A program made the position numbers and the translations under genes. 14,729 bases of DNA from SG8-41 sp035456985. GTDB lineage: Bacteria > Pseudomonadota > Gammaproteobacteria > Burkholderiales > SG8-41. Location of the stretch: contig DATICE010000112.1 in assembly GCA_035456985.1 (NCBI GenBank), positions 1 through 14,729 of the forward strand. The letters run 5' to 3'. How positions within the stretch are numbered: position 1 is the stretch's first letter; every line of letters starts with the position of its first letter. Shown in pieces: positions 8,010 to 14,729 of this stretch. The notes below the pieces were generated by a model. It was not told the origin of the DNA and did no database searches. It saw only the letters and a program-made list of their open reading frames with translations.

Positions 8010-9401
8010 TCAGTACGGGAGCCACGTGAGCAGGATGGCGAAAAACGGCAGCAACGCGAACATCAGGACGATGCAATAGCCGAACATGTCGCGCGCGCGC
8101 ATGCCGGTCAAGCCGAGCAGCGCGATCGCCCAGAACGGCTGGAACAGGTTCGTCCAGGCATCACCCGTGCCGAAGGCGATGATCGTCTTGCCCACCGGCA
8201 CCCCGAGGCTCTGTCCGGCGCGCAGGATCGTCTCGCCGAGCACGGCCCACTCTCCGCCTCCGGACGGCACGAACAGGTTGACGAACCCCGCGGCGAGCCA
8301 GCACATCATCGGATAGGTCGTGGGGTTGGCGATGTTGATCAGCCAGCCCGCCATGATGACGGCGAGACCGGAGAGGCTGATCATCCCCATGATCCCCGCG
8401 TAGAACGGGAACTGCAGGATGACGCCGGCGGAGGCCTTCACCGCGTCGTAGAACGCCAGCAGGTACTGGTAGGGCCGCAGGAACAGCGCGAGGCCGACGA
8501 TGAGGAAGATGAAGATGACGATGTTGAGGTCGAGCGTGCCGCCGCGCGCAAAGTGCATCACGATGTAGATGAGCCCCATCAGGGCGATGAGCCCGCCGAG
8601 GATCACGCTGTTATTAATGCGGTCAGCCCAGCTGGAGTCGCCCTTCGACGCGGCCGCGGACGCCTTGCCCGCCCCGCCCTTCACGGCCTCGGGCATCCAG
8701 TGCTCGATGCCGCGGCAGCGGTTGGCCGTCTTCGGCGCGAGGAGATACATGATGAGCGGCACGTAGATGAGGCTCAGGATCGCCAGCCAGATCGCATAGC
8801 TGGAGAAGATCGTGTCGGATGTAGGCACGATGCCGATGAGCTTCTCGAAGACGTGGCCCTTGGTCGCGCTGAGGAGCGGCGCCGAGCCGGACGGTCCCCA
8901 GTGCCAGCTCACCCCGAGCCCGGTGTAGCCGGCGGTGCACAGCACGGGATAGTGGACCGGGATGCCCTTGGCGTGGGCGCGCTTCGCCACCTCGACCGCC
9001 ATAATGGCGCCGACGATGAGCCCGAAGCCCCAATTGATCCAGGAAACCACCATCGCCAGCACCGTGACCAGCACCACCGCCTGTCCGCCGGTCCTGGGCA
9101 GGTCGGCAATCCGGTCGAGCGCCGGGCGGACGAAAGGCGCGTGGGCAAGCACGTAGCCCGTGACGAGGATGAGCACCATCTGCATGGCGAAGGTGTGCAG
9201 GTTCCAGAAACCCCGGTACCAGTTCGTCACCATCTCCCCCGCCGTCTTTCCGGCGAAGAACATGCCCATGGCAAAGGCGATGAAGGTGAGCAGAATGGCG
9301 AAGAGAAACGGGTCCGGAAGCCACTTCTGCACGTTGCCGGCGACGCGCTCGCCGACCCGCTCGAACACAGGAATGCGTGAAGCTGCCGATGCATTTGTCA
9401 T
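8010..9401 (-). CDS. atoE: AtoE-type short-chain fatty acid transporter
   Basis: This 463-residue polytopic inner-membrane protein belongs to the AtoE (short-chain fatty acid transporter) family, which imports acetoacetate, butyrate and related short acids. About ten to twelve hydrophobic segments are visible. They are interrupted near the middle by a hydrophilic Ala/Gly/Lys-rich loop (after LLAPKTANRCRGIEHWMPE). Conserved family stretches include SWINWGFGLIVGAI, SWHWGPSGSAPLLSATKGH, FVPSGGGEWAVLGETI and GDAWTNLFQPFWAI. The start is ATG 9401 (MTNASAASRIPVFERV), with GAGGG six bases upstream; longer readings upstream have no membrane-protein character and were rejected. It is transcribed alone or into the etf operon behind it, from which it is separated by 141 nt. 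Its presence beside ETF and an acyl-CoA dehydrogenase suggests a short-chain acid as substrate of the cluster. The family is confident; the symbol is by similarity. Confidence 0.92.
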   Translation of the reverse strand: MTNASAASRIPVFERVGERVAGNVQKWLPDPFLFAILLTFIAFAMGMFFAGKTAGEMVTNWYRGFWNLHTFAMQMVLILVTGYVLAHAPFVRPALDRIADLPRTGGQAVVLVTVLAMVVSWINWGFGLIVGAIMAVEVAKRAHAKGIPVHYPVLCTAGYTGLGVSWHWGPSGSAPLLSATKGHVFEKLIGIVPTSDTIFSSYAIWLAILSLIYVPLIMYLLAPKTANRCRGIEHWMPEAVKGGAGKASAAASKGDSSWADRINNSVILGGLIALMGLIYIVMHFARGGTLDLNIVIFIFLIVGLALFLRPYQYLLAFYDAVKASAGVILQFPFYAGIMGMISLSGLAVIMAGWLINIANPTTYPMMCWLAAGFVNLFVPSGGGEWAVLGETILRAGQSLGVPVGKTIIAFGTGDAWTNLFQPFWAIALLGLTGMRARDMFGYCIVLMFALLPFFAILLTWLPY

Positions 9402-9431
9402 GATGGTCCCTCCCCCGAGGAAATCCGGCTC

Positions 9432-9460
9432 ATTTCGCGCCTGATGGAACCAAGAGTCAA
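9432..9460 (-). promoter_or_regulatory. possible sigma-70 promoter of atoE
   Basis: On the minus strand TTGACT (9460-9455, five of six -35 matches) is followed after exactly 17 bp by CGAAAT (9437-9432, three of six -10 matches), about 30 nt before the atoE ATG. The -35 and spacing are good and the -10 is poor. Confidence 0.4.
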
Positions 9461-9494
9461 GAGGAACGGAATTTGCGCGCACATTGAAGAACAT

Positions 9495-9512
9495 GCGCCC
9501 GCGCACGGGCGC
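9495..9512 (-). terminator. weak hairpin after the radA unit
   Basis: A perfect 7-bp GC stem (GCGCCCG / CGGGCGC) with a 4-nt loop lies 26 nt after the stop of the acyl-CoA synthetase remnant. On the minus strand it is followed by ATGTTCTTC, only partly U-rich. It could end the lysR-alr-radA transcript before the atoE promoter. The rest of 9402-9537 shows nothing else beyond the atoE promoter and ribosome-binding site. Confidence 0.4.
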
Positions 9513-9537
9513 GACGGGAGGACGCGGCCCCCTTGCA

Positions 9538-9749
9538 CTACGTGTCGATTGCCGAAGCCGACTTCGCTCGATCCCGCAGAATGAAACTCTGGATCTTGCC
9601 GGTGGAGGTCTTGGGGGGCACCCCGAACACCACGCGCTTCGGCGACTTGAAATGCGCAAGGGAGGCGCGGCAGTGCACGATGGGCGCGCCGCAGTCATTG
9701 CGGCGCGGATTGGTGTACGCCGTGCGCGCGAGGAGCGACAGCGTGGTCT

Positions 9750-9753
<4 letters not shown>
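9538..9753 (-). pseudogene. 3' remnant of an acyl-CoA synthetase (AMP-binding family)
   Basis: The last 47 residues of this 71-codon reading frame (9681-9538) match the extreme C-terminus of acyl-CoA/AMP-forming synthetases: CRASLAHFKSPKRV, then PPKTSTGKIQ with the invariant motif-A10 lysine, then FILRDRAKS. Functional enzymes are about 500-550 residues, so the whole adenylating N-domain is gone. The first 24 residues (MKTTLSLLARTAYTNP and following) do not resemble that family and are probably non-homologous sequence at the deletion junction. The GTG at 9753 overlaps the radA TGA (GTGA), so the frame could still be translated as a small peptide by coupling. I call it a degraded gene; a functional micro-protein is much less likely. 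It indicates that an activating ligase once sat next to the atoE/etf catabolic genes. Confidence 0.75.
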
Positions 9754-11123
<1,370 letters not shown>

Positions 11124-11130
11124 GAGAGGG

Positions 11131-12195
11131 TTATTTTTCCACGATCCGCACGCGCGGCGCGAGCGCGGCGAGCAGCTGGTAGCCCACGGTCCCCGCCGCG
11201 GCCGCGACGCGCTCAACGGGAACGCCCTCGCCCCACAGGACGACCCGCGCGCCGACACCCGCCCCCGGCACCGCCGTCAGGTCCGCGCACAGCATGTCCA
11301 TCGATACGCGGCCGAGCGTGCGGGTCATGCGGCCCGCGACCATGATCGGCGTGCCGGTGGGCGCGTGGCGCGGGTAGCCGTCCGCGTAGCCGCAGGCGAC
11401 GACGCCAACGCGCATGCCGCGCTCGGCCGCGAACGTGCCGCCGTAGCCCACCGCGTCTCCGCGCTGCAGCTCCTGAACCGCGATGATGCGGCTTTCGAGC
11501 GTCATGACCGGCTTCAGCCCCGCCTCGCCGCCCGCGCTTTCGGGAAACGGCGAGCAGCCGTAGAGCATAATGCCGGGCCGGACCCAGTCGCCGTGCGTCT
11601 CGGGGTAGCGCAAGATCGCGGCAGAGTTGGCGAGGCTCGTGGGCAGCAAGCCGTAGCCGGCGAGCCGCCGCAGGCGCTCGAGCTGCCAGGCGACGCCGCG
11701 CGCCGCGTCGGCGTCAGCGAAATGCGTGAACAGCGTGATGTTCCCGACGCGCGCGTTGCGCCGCAGCCGGTCGAGCGCCCCGGAAAAGTCGGAAGCAGCA
11801 AGGCCGAGGCGGTTCATGCCGGTATTCGCCTTGAGCAGGACGTCGAGCTTGGCGCCGTCGGGCAGCGCGTCGAGCGCCGCGACCTGCTCCATGCTGTGCA
11901 CCACCGTGGCAAGTCCGTGCTTGACCAGGACCGGAAGTTCGCCCGGCTCGAAGAAGCCCTCGAGCAGCGCGATGCGGTTCCGGAACCCGGCCTCGCGCAG
12001 CCGCACGGCATCTTCCAGCTCGAGCAGCGCGAAGCCGTCGGCTTCGGACAGCGCCGCGGCCGCACGCATCAGGCCGTGGCCGTACGCGTTGGCCTTGACC
12101 ACAGCCAGGACGCGCGCGCGGGGGGCATGCCGGCGCACGATCGCGAGATTGTGCTTCAGCGCGCCGGATTCGATGGTGGCAAAGAGGGGGCGCAT
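11131..12195 (-). CDS. alr: alanine racemase
   Basis: This 354-residue PLP enzyme interconverts L- and D-alanine for peptidoglycan. The PLP-binding lysine is Lys34 in VVKANAYGHG. The second catalytic residue is the first Tyr of CGYADGYPR (about Tyr270), followed by GRVSMDM. The two-domain layout and length are normal. The start is ATG 12195 (MRPLFATIESGALKHN, a standard Alr N-terminus), overlapping the lysR stop as TGATG; a GTG three bases earlier is possible. A GAGGGG lies too close to the ATG to be an ideal ribosome-binding site, which again points to translational coupling. Confidence 0.97.
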   Translation of the reverse strand: MRPLFATIESGALKHNLAIVRRHAPRARVLAVVKANAYGHGLMRAAAALSEADGFALLELEDAVRLREAGFRNRIALLEGFFEPGELPVLVKHGLATVVHSMEQVAALDALPDGAKLDVLLKANTGMNRLGLAASDFSGALDRLRRNARVGNITLFTHFADADAARGVAWQLERLRRLAGYGLLPTSLANSAAILRYPETHGDWVRPGIMLYGCSPFPESAGGEAGLKPVMTLESRIIAVQELQRGDAVGYGGTFAAERGMRVGVVACGYADGYPRHAPTGTPIMVAGRMTRTLGRVSMDMLCADLTAVPGAGVGARVVLWGEGVPVERVAAAAGTVGYQLLAALAPRVRIVEK

Positions 12196-13103
12196 CACCC
12201 CTCGTTCGCCAGCTGCTTCATCCGCGTGGTGGCAAACTCGACGAACGCCGTCAGCAGCTTCGAGCGGAACCTCTCCCTGGGATGCACGAAGGAAAAGGTG
12301 CGGATCAGGCGCGGCTCGAGCGGCACCGCCACCAGCATCCCGAGCTTGCGCTCCTTCATCACGCGCGCGCGCGACATGATGGAAACGCCGAGGCCAGTCT
12401 CGACCACCCCTTTGATCGTCTCCGGGCTGCCGAGCTCCATCACGATATTGAGATCCTCCGGCGCGACCCGACAGCGCCGCAGGTACTGGTCGGTGAACTC
12501 GCGCGTGCCCGAACCGAGCTCCCGGCTCACGAACGATTCGCCCGGGAGGTCGTCCGGCTTCACGCTTCTGGCCTTTGCAAACTTGTGGGCAGGCGCGCAG
12601 ATCAACACCAGCTCGTCCTCGCAGCAGACCTCGGTGACGAGGCCCGGGAGATGCGACGGCGACTCGATCAGGCCCAGGTCGAGCGCGTGATCGGCGACGC
12701 GGTTTTCGATCATCTCGGAGTTGCCGACCGTAAGGTGCGTGTGCACCTGGGGATGCGCCACCTTGAATTCGCCCAGGATGCGGGGCAGGACGAATTCGGC
12801 GATGGTCGTGCTCGCCCCCAGCAGCAGCGGCCCGCTCATCGCGCCGGTCAGCTCGCCGACCCGCGTTTCCATTTCCTCCGACAGCGCGAGGATGCGCTCG
12901 GCGAAATCCATGACCATCCGTCCCGCCGGCGTGAGGGAGATCTTGCCGTGGCTGCGCTCGAAAAGGCGCGTATTGAACTGCTCTTCGAGCTGCTTCACCT
13001 GGAACGTCACCGCAGGCTGTGTCATGAACAGCTGCTCCGCCGCCTTGGTGAAGCTCAGCTGCTTGGCGACGGTGTAGAAGACCTGGAGTCGGCGGTCGGC
13101 CAT
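12195..13103 (-). CDS. LysR-family transcriptional regulator (CysB/CbbR-like)
   Basis: This 302-residue LysR-type regulator has a winged helix-turn-helix at about residues 3-60, with FTKAAEQLFMTQPAVTFQVKQ forming the recognition region, and a substrate-binding-like effector domain from about 90 to 295. The sequence around the HTH and GSPETIKGVVETGLGVSIMS resembles the CysB/CbbR branch, whose effectors are often small sulfur or carbon metabolites, but no specific member is recognised. The start is ATG 13103; no obvious Shine-Dalgarno is present. Its stop overlaps the alr start (TGATG), and it is divergent from lplT across a 123-nt gap, the usual position for an autoregulated LysR gene. Likely targets are itself and lplT, by inference. 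Confidence 0.92.
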   Translation of the reverse strand: MADRRLQVFYTVAKQLSFTKAAEQLFMTQPAVTFQVKQLEEQFNTRLFERSHGKISLTPAGRMVMDFAERILALSEEMETRVGELTGAMSGPLLLGASTTIAEFVLPRILGEFKVAHPQVHTHLTVGNSEMIENRVADHALDLGLIESPSHLPGLVTEVCCEDELVLICAPAHKFAKARSVKPDDLPGESFVSRELGSGTREFTDQYLRRCRVAPEDLNIVMELGSPETIKGVVETGLGVSIMSRARVMKERKLGMLVAVPLEPRLIRTFSFVHPRERFRSKLLTAFVEFATTRMKQLANEG

Positions 13104-13142
13104 GGCAGTGCGATCGGGACCGGAAAAGGGTTAGTATTCAAC

Positions 13143-13168
13143 CACATTTTCATGATGTGTGATATAAG
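13143..13168. promoter_or_regulatory. divergent lysR/lplT control region with small palindrome and -10 box
   Basis: An A/T-rich island in otherwise GC-rich DNA holds CACAT and ATGTG arms separated by 7 nt (13143-13159), followed on the plus strand by TATAAG (13163-13168, five of six -10 matches) about 58 nt before the lplT ATG. A convincing -35 is not seen. The palindrome would be a reasonable LysR contact site, but the arms are short. Confidence 0.4.
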
Positions 13169-13226
13169 ACGGCAGCCATCCCACCCGTCCCCGGTATCGA
13201 CCGCATAATCCCCGCGCGGGCCACGC

Positions 13227-14522
13227 ATGCCTTTCGGCTTCTACATCATCATGGCGGCGCAGTTCTTTTCTTCGCTCGCCGACAACGCGCTGCTGGTCGC
13301 GGCGATCGCCGTGCTGATCAACACGGCGGCGCCGGAGTGGATGACGCCGCTGCTCAAGTTCTTCTTCACTATATCGTACGTGGCGTTCGCGGCTTTTGTC
13401 GGCGCGTTCGCGGACTCGATGCCCAAGGGCCGCGTGATGTTCATCACCAATCTGGTCAAGATCGCCGGCTGCGTGCTGCTCTTTCTCTTCGCCTGGCTGC
13501 CGGGGCACGGCGAGTCGTATTACCGCCACGTGCTGATCGCATACGGCGTGGTCGGGCTCGGCGCCGCGGCCTACTCGCCGGCCAAATACGGCATTCTCAC
13601 CGAGTACCTGCCGCACCAGAAGCTGGTCATCGCCAACGGCTGGATCGAGGGGCTGACGATCGCGTCGATCATACTCGGCACGGTGCTCGGCGGCGTGCTG
13701 ATCGGCCCGGAGGTATCCGCGAGGCTGCTCGCAATCGACCTGCCGCGCATCGAGACCGGCATCGATTCGCCGCCGGAAGCGGCGATCCTGGTGATCATCG
13801 TGTTCTACGTGATCGCGGCGATCTTCAACCTCTACATCCCCCGGACCGGGGTGGATCACCGGGTGCCGAGCCGCAATCCGCTGTTCCTGATCCACGAGTT
13901 CGCGCATTGCGTAAAGCTTCTATGGAGCGACAAGCTCGGCCAGATCTCGCTCGCCACCACGACGCTGTTCTGGGGCGCCGGCGCGACGCTGCAGTTCATC
14001 CTCATCAAGTGGGCGGAGGTCGCGCTGGGCTACACGCTGTCGCAGGCCACCGTGCTTCAGGGCATTTGCGCGTTGGGCATCGCCGCGGGCGCCGTCATTG
14101 CCGCCAAGTTGATCCCCCTCAACCGCGCCGTCAACGTGGTCCCGGTGGGCATTGCGATGGGCGTGATCGTGATCGCGATGGTCTTCGCGCGCAACGTCGC
14201 CATCGCCATACCGCTCATGATCCTGATCGGAGCGCTCGCCGGATTCTTCGTAGTGCCGATGAACGCGCTGCTGCAGCACCGCGGCCATATCCTGATGGGC
14301 GCCGGCCACTCGATCGCGGTCCAGAACTTCAACGAGAATCTTTCGATCCTCGTCATGCTCGGGGTCTACGCGCTACTCATCTGGCTTGATTTCTCGATCT
14401 ACACGGTGATCGTGTTGTTCGGCCTGTTCGTCGCGGGCACCATGGCGTTGGTGCGACGGCACCATCTGCGCAACGTGCGCAGCGGCCCGCTGCCGACGAT
14501 ACCATCGGACACACACCACTGA
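13227..14522 (+). CDS. lplT: LplT-like lysophospholipid transporter (MFS)
   Basis: This 431-residue major-facilitator protein has about twelve hydrophobic segments. It matches the LplT group, which flips lysophospholipids, mainly lysophosphatidylethanolamine, across the inner membrane for re-acylation. Diagnostic stretches are the N-terminus FYIIMAAQFFSSLADNALL, the A-like loop FADSMPKGRVM, and AYSPAKYGILTEYLPHQKLV followed by ANGWIEG. It is some 30 residues longer than E. coli LplT (about 397), partly from a longer loop after TM5 (around PRIETGIDSPPEAA). The acyltransferase partner (aas) is not adjacent. The start is ATG 13227, with no strong ribosome-binding site. The gene diverges from lysR and is followed by the repeat-rich region at 14528-14656. 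Confidence 0.9.
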   Translation: MPFGFYIIMAAQFFSSLADNALLVAAIAVLINTAAPEWMTPLLKFFFTISYVAFAAFVGAFADSMPKGRVMFITNLVKIAGCVLLFLFAWLPGHGESYYRHVLIAYGVVGLGAAAYSPAKYGILTEYLPHQKLVIANGWIEGLTIASIILGTVLGGVLIGPEVSARLLAIDLPRIETGIDSPPEAAILVIIVFYVIAAIFNLYIPRTGVDHRVPSRNPLFLIHEFAHCVKLLWSDKLGQISLATTTLFWGAGATLQFILIKWAEVALGYTLSQATVLQGICALGIAAGAVIAAKLIPLNRAVNVVPVGIAMGVIVIAMVFARNVAIAIPLMILIGALAGFFVVPMNALLQHRGHILMGAGHSIAVQNFNENLSILVMLGVYALLIWLDFSIYTVIVLFGLFVAGTMALVRRHHLRNVRSGPLPTIPSDTHH

Positions 14523-14527
14523 CCGCG

Positions 14528-14616
14528 AAAGCGTGACTGATGATTCGTGACTGGTGAAGCGGGCCACAGGCTGACAAACCCGCCCTATCAGTCACGCCGT
14601 ATCAGTCACGCTTTTT
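14528..14616 (+). terminator. long-range inverted repeat with T-run after lplT
   Basis: AAAGCGTGACTGAT (14528-14541) is the exact reverse complement of ATCAGTCACGCTTT (14601-14614), which runs into a TTTTT tract (14612-14616). Inside the loop a second short stem pairs GCGGG (14559-14563) with CCCGC (14579-14583). It could fold as a branched terminator for lplT. The arms are themselves members of the GTGACTG repeat family, so termination may be a by-product of the repeats. Confidence 0.4.
14533..14560 (+). repeat. heptad repeat after lplT, four degenerate units
   Basis: Four contiguous 7-nt units begin 10 nt after the lplT stop: GTGACTG, ATGATTC, GTGACTG, GTGAAGC. The GTGAC sense is on the lplT strand, as for the other copies relative to their upstream genes. 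Confidence 0.6.
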
Positions 14617-14652
14617 CAGTCACGCAGTATCAGTCACGCCGTATCAGTCCCG
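14587..14652 (-). repeat. tandem array of a 14-bp unit (five copies)
   Basis: Units start at 14587, 14601, 14615, 14629 and 14643, exactly 14 bp apart. The plus-strand consensus is ATCAGTCACGCCGT. Units 1 and 4 are identical, unit 2 ends in TTT, unit 3 starts with T, and unit 5 is degenerate after ATCAGTC. On the minus strand each unit contains GTGACTG, so the 14-bp period is two heptads. The array directly follows the stop codon of the minus-strand gene at the window edge, on that gene's strand. Confidence 0.85.
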
Positions 14653-14654
14653 GT

Positions 14655-14729
14655 CTATTTCTCGCGGGGATCCTGCAGATCCTCGTCCGGCGCCCGGTAC
14701 TGGCCGGAGCGGATCTGCTTCACCATGTT
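14655..14729 (-). CDS. C-terminal end of an unidentified protein (gene continues beyond window)
   Basis: The minus strand is open from the window edge to a TAG at 14657-14655, giving 24 residues that include MVKQIRSGQYRAPDED and a highly charged tail ending DPREK. Codon use looks coding, and a 14-bp repeat array begins right after the stop, as it does for other genes here. I do not recognise the family. An in-frame ATG lies at the second visible codon, so a tiny 23-residue gene cannot be excluded, but a truncated longer gene is more likely. Confidence 0.5.
   Translation of the reverse strand, partial: NMVKQIRSGQYRAPDEDLQDPREK

Noticed and set aside
7491..9380. A 629-codon open frame on the plus strand, and similar long frames at 5044-6186, 518-1387, 2527-3651 and 11122-12690
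   Set aside because: These lie opposite or out of frame with clearly recognised genes (etfB/atoE, acyl-CoA dehydrogenase, DctP, Bug, alr/lysR). Their translations are Arg/His/Glu-rich without any domain; long shadow frames are expected in GC-rich DNA.
9495..9512. A strong terminator for radA
   Set aside because: The stem is perfect but only 7 bp, and the following bases are not a real U-tract; kept only as a weak candidate.
9402..9698. N-terminal extension of the AtoE-like permease by about 99 residues
   Set aside because: The extension is Arg/Pro/Ser-rich, covers the promoter-like TTGACT and the synthetase remnant, and a good Shine-Dalgarno precedes ATG 9401.
11124..11258. N-terminal extension of RadA by 45 residues
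   Set aside because: It would read alr sequence out of frame; the canonical RadA start with the zinc finger lies at ATG 11123.
14587..14652. The regularly spaced array as a CRISPR
   Set aside because: The unit is 14 bp in direct tandem with no 25-45 nt unique spacers, and no cas gene is present.

Overview
The window is high-GC, densely coded chromosomal DNA, most likely from a betaproteobacterium of Burkholderiales type, possibly uncultivated. This rests on three things: a Bug/TctC-type solute-binding protein, the lysR-alr-radA block divergent from an LplT-type transporter, and strong G/C preference at third codon positions. I saw no rRNA, tRNA, insertion sequence, phage gene or CRISPR array.

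Layout. (1) Plus strand, 1-1856: the 3' end of a LOG-family phosphoribohydrolase, a TRAP-type (DctP) solute-binding protein that overlaps it by GTGA and has no visible signal peptide, and an exported cupin. These end at a bidirectional terminator at 1882-1905. (2) Minus strand, 7868 down to 1938: a probable six-gene operon etfB - etfA - acyl-CoA dehydrogenase - HpcH/HpaI aldolase - Bug/TctC solute-binding protein - three-His cupin, ending at the same terminator. (3) Minus strand, 9401-8010: an AtoE-type short-chain fatty-acid permease with its own likely promoter. (4) 9402-9750: intergenic DNA with a hairpin and a truncated 3' remnant of an acyl-CoA synthetase. (5) Minus strand, 13103-9750: lysR - alr - radA, tightly packed. 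(6) Plus strand, 13227-14522: an LplT-like lysophospholipid transporter. It is followed by a repeat-rich convergent intergenic region and the last 24 codons of an unidentified minus-strand gene.

How the genes fit together. The central operon reads as a catabolic module for a carboxylate or acyl-CoA. A periplasmic binding protein captures a carboxylate, the acyl-CoA dehydrogenase oxidises an acyl-CoA, EtfAB takes up the electrons, and a class II HpaI-type aldolase cleaves or forms a hydroxy-oxo-acid. AtoE next door imports short-chain fatty acids, and the dead acyl-CoA synthetase suggests the cluster once carried its own activating enzyme. The substrate cannot be read from the sequence. The radA/alr/lplT part is housekeeping: recombination, D-alanine supply and lysophospholipid recycling.

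Most unusual signals. (a) A family of degenerate 7-nt repeats, GTGACnn, lies immediately after five stop codons, always with GTGAC on the strand of the gene that has just ended. One copy has grown into a five-unit 14-bp tandem array. (b) The acyl-CoA dehydrogenase has strong evidence for starting at an ATT codon. (c) An acyl-CoA synthetase remnant is joined to radA by a GTGA overlap. (d) The DctP protein lacks an export signal.
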